The notes: generated by a model not told the origin, from the sequence alone. DNA of 64,000 nucleotides from Nematostella vectensis (GCF_932526225.1 NC_064036.1:6827519-6891518); one strand, 5' to 3'; shown: positions 11,078 through 24,664, numbered from the stretch's first letter. Translations and numbers: made by a program.

Positions 11078-12199
11078 CAGTGAGACCAGATGGTGGTCAA
11101 AGTGGGAAGTCTACAAACAAATGTTACTGCAGTTTGGAGATATTGAGGGATTCTTGATAGAAGCAGAAGCCGCTAATATTGGTCCACAGTTACTCCCTCA
11201 ACTCCAGGCAATACTTTCCGATCCTAAGCGAGTGATCAACCTGAAGCTCGAGCTCGCCATCACCATCGATGTTGGGAAGCACTTTGTAAAAGCGACCTAT
11301 TTCTTGGAAGGTGATGGCCCTCTCGTGTTGTCGTGTTATGAAAAACTCCATGCTGTTGCCCAAGCCTGCCAAGCCCCTCACTTTCCAAACGTGCGTGCAG
11401 TCGCAGCAGCAATCGCTGAAGAAAATCCTGCCCAAAACGTAGCAGCCCTCGAACAGCAGGCAAAGGCATGTGTTCAACCAGCCATAGATTGGTTTCTGAG
11501 AAAGTTCAATGTCCAACTATACAACACAGTGTTAGCGTTCAAGGCTGCGAGGTATATGTGTCCGGTCAGCGTCCAGTGGCTGAAGCCAACTCAGCACTCA
11601 GTAGAGGCCTTGCGAATCATCCCCTTTTCTCAATGATGATTGCATTATCAACGGCCTAAAAGCTGAACTACCTGCTTACTTAGCTGCCACTGCAGATGTG
11701 GTAATCAACACTTAAGAGCGAAAGGTAAAATGGTGGCACGACCACAAGGAACAGCTCCCTCACTGGGCTTCTGCAGTGAAGAAAGTGCTGTTGGTGCAGC
11801 CATCCTCGGCTGCAGCAGAAAGGGTATTCTCTGTTCTCAATTCCGCATTCAACGACCAACAGGAGCATGCCTCAGTTGACTATCTGCAAGCAGGTGTGAT
11901 GACCCAGTACAACAAGCGATGACTAACTTCTAAAATGGGTAATGATGACCCAATGACAAGCGTGTGTTGGAATTAAATGGAAAAAACATTGATCGTTAAA
12001 TTTTGATGTTAAAACATGTGAGCGAAAATCTGAAAATGTAATGTTCTATATGATTAAAAAAAAGTCTGAAAAAATGAGCATTTTTTTTAATCCACAAGCA
12101 TTTAAAAAAAAAGCATTATTTTAGCACTTTTTTGGCAAAAAACAAGCACTGCTTTTAGCATTTAATGCTTTTTTAACGAGCACTTTCGGTAAGAGCCTA
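11078..12199 (+). mobile_element. hAT transposon copy B, 5'-truncated
   Basis: It keeps only the 3' 1.1 kb of the element, from the ETRWW region through the dimerisation motif, and the right terminus ending GGTAAGAGCCTA. It shares the TAA before the dimerisation region with copies A and C. The left break is abrupt at CAGTGAGACC, without a terminal repeat. Confidence 0.88.
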
Positions 12200-12633
12200 A
12201 GCTCGACACGGCCTCGCATCGCGTAAGAAAAAAAGCAAGAAAGGGCCCCCGAGAAAGTTCCTGAAGACGCGCGAAAAGATAAAGAAGAAGCTGCGAGAAA
12301 TTCGCGAAGAGTTCGGGAGCGAGGTGTTCGAGTAAAACTCAGGTTTAAACGCCACGCTAGCGGCTTCGAATTTACGGCCGAAAAACTGTTATTCCGCGCT
12401 CCGTAGGGTGGCGGTCCAATCCAATGCTCGGTTTACTACAGTACAGACGAGGGTCTAATTGCAAGGTTCCCACATGTTGTGTGAACACACACACACACAA
12501 GGGGGGCCAGGCACCCCTTTTAAGCTCGCCTAAAGCGAGGCGCTTTAAGCAAACGCTTTAAGCGACCCCTATGACCCCGCTTCGGCGGGGGCCCTTTCTA
12601 CGCCCGAAGCGGGGGGGGGGGGGGGGGGGGGGG
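12200..12633. other. unclassified DNA with minisatellite remnant and poly-G
   Basis: A short lysine-rich frame (about 12217-12335, ending EFGSEVFE) may be the tail of an older element. A (CA)n run lies at about 12487-12501. The end reads CTACGCCCGAAGCGGGG into 24 G residues, the reverse complement of the 58-bp minisatellite unit seen beside copy A. Confidence 0.5.
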
Positions 12634-15074
12634 GAGGCTCTTACCGAAAGTGCTAGCACTTTTTTTGGCATTATTTGGCTTCGCGAGCACTTTTTTTACA
12701 TTTTTTTCCCAAAAAGCACTGCTAGCATTTTTTCTTATTATCGACTGATTATTTATATAATTTCGCGTTAATCAGCACACTCTGAATTCACATATGTCGT
12801 CCAAAGCCGCAATTTGCATTCATTTTCGTCAAAGGAGCCGAGGAGGCTGGGGAATATGTTTGATAGGTCAACGGTTGCCTTCTAGAACCCGGTCCTTCTC
12901 GTCAGTCCTCCTCGTGACTCGTTCCAAGATGGCGCATTCACTAGCAATACTGGAAGTCAGCCAAGCAAGGCAGAGATAGCTCGAGAGCGTACTCTGCCAT
13001 CAATTAGTGGAAAAAAAACAAAACTAGGGGGAAGTGTGATGTAAAGAACATAAGCATACATGATCGGATTCAGCAATATCCATGAGAGGAACTAACAATC
13101 AAAGACGGGAAGTTGTTTTGTCTGGCATGCCGCGAAATAGTGTCTTCAAAGAAGAGTATTCTAACTACACACTTGGCTTCAAAGAAACATGGAAATGGTA
13201 AAGAGAAACTGAAGAAGTGTAAGTTGAAGGATCAGACTATTATGGAGGCTTTTAGAGCGGCGGACATGACGCAGAAAGGCAGCACTACCAATATCTGAAC
13301 GGGCCTACTGACTCGAAGTGGTCGAAGAGTTTCTGAAGGCTGGCATCCCACTTGGGAAAATCAATAAGCTATGCTCCCTCTTAGAGAAGAATGGCCAACG
13401 TCTCACAGCAAGTGCTCATCTTGGTCAGTACATTTCAATTGTTCTCAAGCAGGAAGTCGAAAGGATAAAAAATGAACTGACTTTGCCTGGCCAGACTGGC
13501 ATGACAAGAGATGTTTCGATGATCTTTGACGGAAGTACACGACAAGGAGAAGCAATTGCTGTCATCCTGCGTTTCCTTGACGAGAATTGGTCGATTATTC
13601 AACGTCTCGTCAAAATTGATATATGTTCCAAGTCAGTGAATGCGGATGATCTTGCACAAGTTCTTAATCAGTGCCTATCAGTTGATTATGGTGTCAAGGC
13701 CAATTCGTTACTCGCAGCCATGAGAGATGGGGCAAGTGTGAACCAGGCAGCGTTGGATAGGATTGCATTTATCTTTCCTAAGCTGCTGAACGTTGTGTGT
13801 TTCTCACACACGCTTGACAATGTTGGGAATCATCTTGTCATTCCAACTCTTCTAGAGTTCGGTAGCGTGTGGCTTCGCCTGTTCCGCCATAGTTACAAGG
13901 CAAAGCTGTTGTGGAAAGATCTGACTGGGCAAAGACCGAGATCATACAGTGAGACCAGATGGTGGTCAAAGTGGGAAGTCTACAAACAAATGTTACTGCA
14001 GTTTGGAGATATTGAGGGATTCTTGATAGAAGCAGAAGCCGCTAATATTAGTCCACAGTTACTCCCTCAACTCCAGGCAATACTTTACGATCCTGAGCGA
14101 GTGATCAACCTGAAGCTCGAGCTCGCCATCACCATCGATGTTGGGGAGCACTTTGTAAAAGCGACCTATTTCTTGGAAGGTGATGGCCCTCTCGTGTTCT
14201 CGTGTTATGAGAAACTCCATGCTGTTGCCCAAGCCTGCCAAGCCCCTCACTTTCCAAACGTGCGTGCAGTCGCAGCAGCAATCGCTGAAGAAAATCCTGC
14301 CCAAAACGTAGCAGCCCTCGAACAGCAGGCAAAGGCATGTGTTCAACCAGCCATAGATTGGTTTCTGAGAAAGTTCAATGTCCAACTATACAACACAGTG
14401 TTAGCGTTCAAGGCTGCGAGGTATATGTGTCCGGTCAGCGTCCAGTGGCTGAAGCCAACTCAGCACTCAGTAGAGGCCTTGCGAATCATCCCCTTTTCTC
14501 AATGATGATTGCATTATCAACGGCCTAAAAGCTGAACTACCTGCTTACTTAGCTGCCACTGCAGATGTGGTAATCAACACTTAAGAGCGAAAGGTAAAAT
14601 GGTGGCACGACCACAAGGAACAGCTCCCTCACTGGGCTTCTGCAGTGAAGAAAGTGCTGTTGGTGCAGCCATCCTCGGCTGCAACAGAAAGGGTATTCTC
14701 TGTTCTCAATTCCGCATTCAACGACCAACAGGCGCATGCCTCAGTTGACTATCTGCAAGCAGGTGTGATGACCCAGTACAACAAGCGATGACTAACTTCT
14801 AAAATGGGTAATGATGACCCAATGACAAGCGTGTGTTGGAATTAAATGGAAAAAACATCGATCGTTAAATTTTGATGTTAAAACATGTGAGCGAAAATCT
14901 GAAAATGTAATGTTCTATATGATTAAAAAAAGTCTGAAAAAATGAGCATTTTTTTTTTAATCCACAAGCATTTTTTTTAAAAAAATAGCATTATTTTAGC
15001 ACTTTTTTGGCAAAAAACAAGCACTGCTTTTAGCATTTAAGGCTTTTTTAACGAGCACTTTCGGTAAGAGCCTA
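12634..15074 (+). mobile_element. hAT transposon copy C (2.44 kb)
   Basis: It has the same element structure as copy A, on the plus strand. The left terminus reads GAGGCTC against poly-G, and the right terminus is GAGCCTA followed by ATCAAATC (15075-15082). The right flank equals the reverse complement of the flank at 9603-9610. The two flanks of one original insertion are thus shared between copies A and C. Confidence 0.92.
13113..14790 (+). pseudogene. hAT transposase, inactivated (copy C)
   Basis: It carries the BED finger (13113-13298), the catalytic region (13318-14505) and the C-terminal dimerisation motif (VQPSSAATERVFSVL, about 14660). The main frame is nearly identical to copy A. 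It shares the TGA near 13310 and the TAA near 14580. Because the lesions are shared, the defective element must have been mobilised in trans or copied by recombination after it broke. Confidence 0.85.
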
Positions 15075-15082
15075 ATCAAATC

Positions 15083-16040
15083 GCTTGTTCTTGCGAGGTT
15101 CCCGGGTTTTATATACTAATCAAAATAATGAGACCTGAAGGGGCGTGGCTGTGCCCTCAAGATTTTTTTTAATCTTGTCTTGTGTACCCTCCCCCCTCTG
15201 GCGTTTGCTTCAAGTCCGGCCACAGCTCGCGCGTTAATCAACAGATCATAAATAGAGGGCGTTATCAATTTTAAACTTCGCACAGAACCGTCAATGTTTA
15301 TGCGATTGCTCTAGGTTTTTTTACCAAAGACGACTCAATGTATGGAGAGTGCACACATTTGAAAATTGCATTTGTATTTACACGCAATAATGTACGTATC
15401 AGCACTTAAAAAGTAAACAACATGTTTTGCACTTATTTGAGACTGACGCAAAATTGAGCGTTAGCTTTTTGACGCCACTGCAAGAATCAGTTCAATATGT
15501 AGTGATACAGCCTCTGTGAAAGTTAGAGAAAAATATGTGAAAGAGACAAAAGTTATAAATATATATTTAGAATTTCGACCCGAAAAATTGACGGCGAAGT
15601 TCAGTCCGTTCGAAAAGCGTTCATGTCAGCCTTTATTACATTTAGGTACATATTTTTTTACAAATACAACCGCCAATTGTGTAAGATAACTCATGTCAAA
15701 TTTGGTTTGGCTATGTTCAATAGAAAGAAAGTTGTAACATTTTGAATAACACTACCATTTGAAAACATCTTTCCGCAAAACTGATAAAAACACATTTCGA
15801 CCCATTGCGACTCGACTCTAGCCTAAGATGAGATGTGACGGGTTTCTCTAAGGAAAAAAATCGCTTCGCTGGGGAGATGAGATGTGACGGGTTTCTCTCT
15901 AAGGCTTCTTCCCCTTACGTCCTATCTTCTTTCGCCTAACGTTATCATCATGACATGCTTTTATAAGCGCAGAGCGTCCTGCTGATAAGAATACAACGCC
16001 AGACTTCATCTAATGACGTTTTACTGTATTGGGTGTACTC
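15083..16040. other. intergenic, no gene seen
   Basis: A+T-rich DNA. A direct duplication (GAGATGAGATGTGACGGGTT near 15826 and 15874) is the only structure I noticed. Confidence 0.4.
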
Positions 16041-17638
16041 AAGAGAGCATAAGATAAGTACGAAAGCCGAGAAGGGCCATCAGATTTCCGAGATAATAAT
16101 TTCAGAGATTACTATTTCAAAGATAAATATTTCAGAGATGATAACTTGAGATGCTAATTTCAGAGATTATAATTTCGGATAAAGAATTCTGCCGGCTTAC
16201 TGAGCATGCAGCCCTCGATCAACACAACAATTCCCCACAGCTACGTTTGGTCCTGAGGAGTTCTTCAAGTTTTCCCATATTCTTTCCTTACTTAGGTTTG
16301 TTTATGTTCATAATTCATATTAAAAAAATATAATATATACCACGCAAGTCAAAAGCGCCACGAAGTTATCGGTGGCCAAGCTGGATGTGCTCTTTTTCAT
16401 GCCGGAGCTATACAATACAGAAAACTATCTACGCCATGTAGACTAAGACGTGCAAGCGTGCAAGCGCATGTATACTGAATCCTGTGAAGACTACAGCGGA
16501 AATATGGAGCAGCTGGTGCAACTCATAAAGCCAAACTACACCCACCAACTAACGCAGCTGAGGCTCTAGAATTATTTTCAGAAATCACACAGAAACTTAA
16601 AAAGTTTCACCAATTCAATGTAGCAGATGATGAAGGAGACCGAGTATTCAAATAACATGAAGACCATATTCATCCCGTTTCAGAAATGTAATTGTTTCGT
16701 TTATACAGAGACAAGATAATGTTGTTGTTTTATTTAACTGGCTTTTTTTTAACTGGCTTTTTTGATGTATTATATTCTATCAACCAAGGGCGGATCCAGG
16801 ATTCTCAAAGGGGGGGGGGGGGGGGGGGGACCGACGGAAGGTAAAAGTGTGTAAATTAGTTTCCATACAATACCACGGAGGGCATCGATATTTCCAGTGG
16901 AATCACACAACATCCTAAACTTATGCTAATATTACGCATTGATATTTTTACGGGACATCGAAATACTGCGGCATACCTATAATAATTCCACACAATCATG
17001 TATTATGTAAATGAGATATGAGTGTCTTACACAGACACAAGGTCAATCAATCAATCAATTTTATTTATCACCTTTATGTAACTCTATTAATTTTAATGTT
17101 TCTCCGCGTGATCATCTCATATCCTCTATCGTTATTGCTTGAATGTAAATTTCGTAATTAAAAGCCCCGTTACTCAGTAAAATGATCAGTAAAAACAACA
17201 TAACCGTGTTCTTGTCAGAAATTTGATTCAGCATCTTGCCACTACTGGACATAGTCCAGGAGTAGTCTGTGGGTTGTGAATCATAGGTGGTAAAAATGTC
17301 CGACGCAGTTGGTCGGTCCGCTACCGTGTAATAAAGGAAGTTACACCGTGTAACTTAAGGCAATTTCTGAAGTTAACATCTCTGAAATTATCATCTCTGA
17401 AATTATCATCTCTGAAATTATTATCTCTGAAATCTGATGGCCCTACCTGGCTTTCGTAGATAAGAGAGGGACACTTTGGTATTACCCGCGCGCCATGTCG
17501 ATTCCGAATCTGGCTATTTTTAGTAACCACCACCCCACCACTGCGCGTGAGGATTTGCTCCTTTTATTTTGTCCTACACCCCCGCGGGTTGCGTGTTGTT
17601 GTTTTGCCAACTCGATAGGAATGAAAAGAGATCATGTA
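16041..17638. repeat. dispersed repeat R1, copy interrupted by a TIR element
   Basis: The left part (16041-16058) and right part (17459-17638) together match the intact copy at 9940-10119. The insertion lies within CATAAGATAAGAGAGGG. Confidence 0.8.
16059..17458. mobile_element. 1.4-kb foldback/TIR transposon nested in R1
   Basis: The ends are TACGAAAGCC and GGCTTTCGTA. The inverted repeats run for about 100 bases and contain tandem AGATAATAATTTCAG-like sub-repeats. The flanking direct repeat is GATAAG (16053-16058 and 17459-17464). The interior has stop-ridden frames and a poly-G tract (about 16809-16829). No transposase is recognisable, so it is non-autonomous. Confidence 0.78.
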
Positions 17639-19168
17639 AAATAACTCACAGTAGTAATCACAGTAGAGTCATTATAAAAATACGAAGGCTAAATCAATAA
17701 GCAAATGAGGAAGAAAGGTCACATGGAAAAACAAACTACTTAATTAAACCACACAAACAAAGACAGGACGATATCGCGCGCAACGTTCGATTGTCAAAAA
17801 AAAAATCAAATGACGTTAAATTATATAAATATACAAGAGGCAATACAACAGATTGAAAAACAGACGGGATTTATCTAATCGTAATTCCCACCCCAAAATG
17901 TTCCCATACTTGGTATATCTCAGCTCACTTCTTTCTTAGGTTTGTATGTTCTAACGAGGACAAAATGTTAACACGCTTTTTAACTGTAGATAAAGGGTCC
18001 TACTCCAATAGAGGTCATGGCGCGTACCACTCGAGAGGCGTAATTAAATAGGCTTGTGTCAAAGGCTTGAGGCGTTGACGTGTTTATCTTATCGGGGGAA
18101 TCCTACGGAGTTCTCACGCGGCGCGCCGCCGCGACGGCCTTTATCCCGTCACGAGAGGGTGGCAAATAAAACGAGATGCTCCTCGAATATTCTGACGAGA
18201 AAAGAGAAAGAGTTATAGAACCCCCGCAAAATAGAACAAAGTCTGGTTTCTTTCTGGTCTGTTCTCAGGTCATTAAGACTCCGCATAACTCGAATTCTCC
18301 GCTTGTGTGCTGTTGAAACGCGAACACGTAATTATTTTTTCTTTCTTTCTTTTTGAGAAAATTTCTTCGTTGTTTGTTCGGGGTCATAGCTAGTAGCGGG
18401 GAGTGGGTGGGTGGGGGTGATGGTGGGAGATGCCGTTAAAAATAAGAAAATGGCACCACAGCCTCCTTTTTCGATTTGCTAACATTTAATTCCAAATTCT
18501 CATTTCACTCCACACGTTACATACTGACTAAGATTATTCGGACATTGTTTGTAAAAACCGCTGGAAAAAGTCGATACCTTAGTAAAAGTCGCTGGAAAAA
18601 TTTGATACCTTGGAAATGTCGTTTGAAAAAGTCGATACTTTTCAAAGTCGTTTGAAAACGTCGATACTTTTAAAAGTTGTGTAAAAAAGTCGACCCCTTT
18701 TGAGAAACTTTTGCGCAACTGCTAAATTTCTGCGGTATAATGCATGCAATAAATTATTTGATATGCTCAAGCCATCTAAACGCACTATCATCAGCATGCT
18801 ATATAGGTTGACCTTGATCTTCGTAGACCTCGAGTCGACGCAAGGATCTGCTATAAATCATTTTATATTGGACCGTGGTGGCCATATAAATGTATCACGT
18901 ACTTTGCTTTTATTTGCATCCAAAGCTATTGCTGATCTATAATTGCAAGCTTACGACAAGTGCAAAACGTGTTATCAACTGTTCATAGCGCTACGAGATA
19001 CGCCAATCTTTCACCGTTGTTTTCAGATATTAAAGGAAAGAGGAAGAGAAGATCCCGTAACATAACGAGGGGTTCTGTCCAGTCTGTAAGGTTTAGTAAG
19101 TTTCAGCTATGCCTGTAAAGTTGTTCTGGTCCGCACTATAATTCAGTATTACAAAAGTGTGCATGAAC
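17639..19168. other. intergenic, no gene seen
   Basis: Mixed A+T-rich DNA. Apart from the small tandem repeat at about 18545-18696 I see nothing I can name. Confidence 0.4.
18545..18696. repeat. degenerate tandem repeat of about 33-36 bp
   Basis: Four to five diverged copies of a unit with GTCG(C/T)TTGAAAAAGTCGATAC. The copies are too diverged to set an exact period by eye. Confidence 0.6.
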
Positions 19169-19333
<165 letters not shown>

Positions 19334-22300
19334 AAGGTGCACAATTATTATTATATAATTATTATTAATCATTACGTAATTAATACTAAAGTGATTGCGG
19401 TTGGACCTACCCGCTACTATACCCCCTTCACTACCCCTATCCTATCCCTCCCTCTGTGGAAAGCCCATAAGCGATGACGTCATTTAGGAAACAGTAATCC
19501 TCTGGATCTTAGCGGCTATCAGCATCTGGGTTTCTATCTCTGCCTCGTGTGGTTTTCGAGCACTGTTTAACACTTGGCTCGCTCTCAAAAATGTCCTTGG
19601 GCCCTTTATACACAGAGAGCTAGACTCACCGCAATTGTTCAGGCTCAAAAGCTTTTTGGATTGATGCCTTAAAATTTGTGAGTGTACGCACTCGGTTTTT
19701 ATGCAAATACAAGCTGTTTTTCACATTTGCTGGATTGTTTGCCTGCCTTCAGGGCAAGTTTTAATTTCTTTTCAAAGTAGATTGATGTTTTGCTTAGGGA
19801 TAAATTCAGCATCTATTTCTTGTATAGTTCGCAGAATTGTTGAAAGAAATCGTTTGTATGATAAACAAAGTGTCAGTCACTCTAGATCGTTATCTCGGGT
19901 GAGTGGGTGGGTATCATTAGCGATGAGTGACTTCTAGAACGCACGTCTAGCGAACGTCAACTACCCTTTCTACCTACTTCCCGACAGCCACCGCAACTTC
20001 CGGTTCATCCGCGATAAATCGGTTTGAACGTAAATCCACTTCAAAAGGGACTGCACGCGCTTAGTGTACCGGGAGGAATTACTGTATGGAAGCTTGATTC
20101 AAGAAGCGCGTCCACGTTTAAAGAACACTACTCCTTGCTAACTCAAATGCTATCAGAGGGAATCGAAGCGTATTGTTAGGCGTTCACGAGGGTTTGACTT
20201 GCAACAAAAGCTAACAGCAGTGGGCAGTGTATCATCGAAATCGAGCGTACAGTTTTGTCTACTCAAAATTTGTGATGGAGTCCTAATAAAACGGTAGGCA
20301 TTTCCTTTCCTTTATTCTACTAGTACGTAAAAGTGTCCGCATATTTTACTAGTGTATGTTAGGCGTGTTTTGCGGTGTGCTCGGCGTACAAGCGTCCTTT
20401 ATTCGGCAATTGAACAGGACTGTCTTCAAGAGCTGATGAAATTTGCGCGCTAGAATTTTGCGGGAAATAACGTAGAAGTATCGCTATTTTTACACACAGG
20501 AATGGGCTCGTCGGCTCGAATAGCTCCCACTTTTGTAGATTAGATTGAAAAGCGATGCACGTCTGTTTGATTACCGTCTGCGACTAGAATGATAATATTT
20601 GGAAAGCAAACTTGTGAATAGCGGTGCTTGGTTTGCGCTGACCTTTGACAAGATTTGGATCTCGGCCCTAGAGTTCTGGTTTTCAATTTCAACAGGGTTT
20701 GGCAGAGATCGTTATACTCAAGAAACAATACGCCTGCAGCCATTGGTCAAACATTATCTGTTCCCTTTATCCAGTGTGGGTTTTCTAGTGCTTTAATAGC
20801 CCGCCATTCTGAGCACAACAGATAATTTACATGTGGCATTCGCCCGATCAAAGCTTCGACTCCTCTGCCTGTGATGTGTTTAGTTATTTTTATCTGCTGA
20901 GAAAACATACGTAAGTACGACGGTGTATTTTACCCTCACGGCTTGCCACAGATTATGCCATGCTTCCCGCTGAAATCGATCATGAAATGGGCAAACGGTG
21001 CCAAACTCTCGATCAATAGGGTTAGAACGTATCGAACGAAAACATCACAGGTCAATCCTTTTAATGGATTTATTTTATGTTTTGAAAATACCAGCTCTAA
21101 TGTCCACACGTTACACCATTTCTATGTTATTTTTTTCGAGAGCGGTTTTTTTATAGGCAGTATATTGAAAAGCGAAGTCTCATTAAATTGAGCTTCATAT
21201 ACAAATATGTTTATGTGTGTTGGACCTGAACAACTATCTATTGTCTAGAGTTATAGGCTCATAGATCAACAAGAAAAGCTGTAAACCAAATAGAGGCGTC
21301 ACAAAAATTGGGATATGAATATCGATTGGCGCGGAATACTAGATTATTTTTTTATGGATACGCGCCCAATTCACATAGCACTCCAGATCTTCCATATAAT
21401 CGAGTGAACAGGTGCATTTCACTATACACCAATTATTTCCTACTTCAAGAACAAGCCGAGAATTTGAATGTCCTTGTCTCGTCGGCATGAATAATACAGC
21501 AACAGGAGGTAGCAAGAGAAAAACATCCTTCATTAAGAGAAAAACAATCTTACTGTCGGGGTTTAAATAGCATTCAGAATCATGATTGTTTTGATGACAT
21601 AAGAACATGACAAGGACGATAAATTCATGAATCTCGTGAAATATTTTGATGAAAAAAAAAATATATAAAAAAACAGCACAACATTTGAATGCGTTTTTCT
21701 AGGATTTTGGAATAAGAAGTACAGGATTCTCGAAAAAGCGGCTGCCAGTATCAAAAAGCTTATATGTAACAACAATCAGTTCTTTGTGCCTAAACAACTT
21801 AATTAGAATTAAATAATTTTTTTATATAAAACCTTGTGTGGAATTTTATAATCCTCTTCAGTTCTGTATCTCCGTGTTGTGTTTTACGTCAGCCCACCGC
21901 TTTTATGGTTTTCAAGCTCTTTTTAATATTTGTATGATGACGCAGTGCGTCGACCTAAAATCCCTTGTATCTAGGTGTGGTTTTGAGGGTTTCCTGTTAG
22001 ATTTCCTTCCGAGCTTTGTTGAAAATAATTAGATCGTTTATCACTTATGAAATCTAAACCATAATATTTGGATATCCTTCTCATAAAACATGAATTAATG
22101 TACTTCTGTAGAGTTTAAATGCCTTATCTCTGAATAATAAATCACAGCTTCTGATACTACCAGGGAAGCAAAAAGATGTGTGCGCGTTTTTTAAATTACA
22201 CTTAAGTACAATTTCTTTACTTTACATATGGCTCCAATGAATATGCCTCAGGCTAAATTCAAACACACCGGAACATAACTCAAGCCTGATTGAGTCAAAC

Positions 22301-22422
22301 TTATTAATTCACAAATACCACAGAGTAAGGGAGAATGGTACAAGCCAACCATTTGTATACCCATTTATTTCTGAATGGATTATTTCTGTGGTATTAACAA
22401 ATTATCTTAATTCATCCTCCAG
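19334..22422. other. region upstream of LHFPL2-like gene
   Basis: No coding exon is recognisable. A candidate 5' non-coding exon of the downstream gene ends at 20293 (AAAACG|gtaggc), but this is only a donor-like site. The rest is A+T-rich. Confidence 0.3.
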
Positions 22423-22469
22423 GTCTTGGGAGAGAAAATAAATAATAAAATCCTCCAACAAGACCTGAC

Positions 22470-23627
22470 ATGGCTCATGAGCACTACATCATTGTTACCA
22501 CATGGAACATTCTCTGGGTGCTTTTTTCCATTTCTGCGCCCTTAGCAAGTATTGCAGGCATACTGACTCCTAAGTGGCTTGTTGGAACAATAGAATCTGG
22601 ACGAACAAACTTATCACAACCATTGGCACCAGATGATCGGGGAACACCTTCAATAGGCATTATTAACCATTGCATTAGGTTTTCCGCTGTGATTGGTGGA
22701 AGGGAGAAGCTGACATGTATGTACTATGGGAATGAGTTTGGGGACATTGCCTGTGATGAGTGGAAAGCATCCATTGTCTTTCTGATGATTGGTACCGGAA
22801 TACTTTCTGTGGTTGTCTTTATGGCATTAATTGGATTCTGTTTCCAAAGCTGTGGGAGAAAGTCATTGTTCCAAATAGGTGGGCTCATTCAAGCCATTGG
22901 AGGTAAGAATCTATATTGGCACTATAAACTTCTCTCCCTAACTCCTATACCATATGGATTGTTCTTTGTAACAATCTATATTGGTACAAGATTGAACACA
23001 ATTTTACATTCAACATGGTGATTCAGAAGGCAGGGGCAAATAGCAAAAGTTAACTGCTCCTGCTGTCCTGCTGTATATCCCTATATAATTGAAATTGATT
23101 TAAACAGGAATGCAGGGATTTCATTAAGGCCCGGCAGCTGCCAGTCACAAGTACTGATTTTTTTTTCATGTGATAGAAGTCACGGTAAAGTGATTGCAAA
23201 ATTCATGCTATGCAACAACGAAAGCACAATGGCGTCTATCACAGTACTTTAAACCAAAATTCTCTTATCTTTTACTGTACAATCATTTCCTGACATTAAT
23301 TGGGTGTATATTGACTCGATATTGCTTAATGACATGATTTTACTATTTTGTTATGTTTTAGGATTGTTCCTTGTTATTGGTCTGGTACTATATCCTGCTG
23401 GCTGGGGCAACCGACGAGTAGAAAAGCTCTGTGCCATTAGATACCAAAAAGCTGACCCCTTTGTTATGAATGAATGTTCATTTGGCTGGGCTTTCTATGC
23501 TACCTTAGGGGCTACCATTGGTGCGTTTGTCTGTGCTTTCCTGGCCACACAGGCTGAGAAGTCAACATCAAGTGATAAAGTCCAGGACAAGATCTTAGAG
23601 GGACAGACATGCATTTGTCTTATTTAA
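22470..23627 (+). CDS. LHFPL2: LHFPL2-like tetraspan membrane protein
   Basis: Two coding exons, 22470-22902 and 23362-23627, split within a glycine codon and spliced GT/AG, give 232 aa, the usual length for the LHFPL family. The start is the first ATG after a good acceptor at 22421-22422. Four hydrophobic segments fall near residues 10-32, 98-120, 138-158 and 183-206, with a large first extracellular loop containing cysteines. Family signatures are GLFLVIGLVLYPAGWG and CSFGWAFYATLG, and the C-terminus SSDKVQDKILEGQ closely resembles vertebrate LHFPL2. LHFPL proteins are plasma-membrane tetraspans of the claudin-like superfamily. The molecular function of LHFPL2 itself is poorly defined, though it has been linked to reproductive tract development in mice. 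Confidence 0.9.
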
Positions 23628-23725
23628 TCAGCCAATGTTAAAAAGTGGAGTACACAGTGAGAAATCCAAAAATTTGAGAATGACTGGAAGCCTATTGGGC
23701 CATAAGGATTCCTGTGTGCAGGATC

Positions 23726-23731
23726 AATAAA
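23726..23731 (+). terminator. poly(A) signal of the LHFPL2-like gene
   Basis: AATAAA lies 99 bases after the stop codon. From here to 24664 the sequence is intergenic, with a poly-C run near 24152. Confidence 0.55.
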
Positions 23732-24664
23732 GAGTTTGGTGAAGGTGGGATTTAAGGACAATGCATTTATTTCACCCAAAGATGAGTGATTTTTAACAGA
23801 AAAGTACAGTCATGAAATGCTAAGCATTGTTTTGACTGAATAGCAAAATTGTAGATATTGAAAAATAATAAGTAAAATAGTGTTGCTGCCAGACAATGTG
23901 GTCCAGGTTAGTGGTATCAACACTTACAACTAACTTAACTGCACATTATAATAGACCCAGAGTTCCAAGATGGAACTTGTTATAAAGAAATGTTATGTTA
24001 GAAACCATAGTTACACTGCTATAAGCATAGGAGAAGAATGTGAGCATATTGTTGTGAAACAATTTGGTAAATAGGTTTTAAAGCCTGTTAAAAGGGATTG
24101 TTTTACAATGCCCAGGGAAGTTACCTAGGGATGGACCCAGGGTGTGGGTGCCCCCCCCCCACCCCACCCATCCACCCCATGCCAATTAGCAAATCCACTC
24201 TTATTAAAGTATATCAAAATACGCTGTGATTAAAATATTATGTGGTCTTCATATTATAGCTGTGTACTACAGTACATACCCTGGATAGAGAAGATATCCT
24301 GTCCAGCCAACTGTTTCAACAACCCCTTTAATCAAGCAATTTACCCCATTTCCCCACTTGTGAATACCAGTACATGTCAGTACTGGAAGAGTGTGTGTAT
24401 TTAAAAAAAATGTAATTACTGTTTACTATATCCTTCAGCCAATAAAAATGTTGGGCAAAAAAATCTTAAACAATATGACACTAAATTGTTGTTGTTGTTT
24501 GTCATTATTAGGGTTAAATAAAACAAAACTACATTGCCTGCATCACCTGCAAGATTCTAATTATTCAGTGATAAATGTGCTTGATAACCTACTGGCATGT
24601 TTAATACTACAGCCAAAATTTTGGTCATATATACACTGCTGCTTACTACATGTATCATGGCTAT

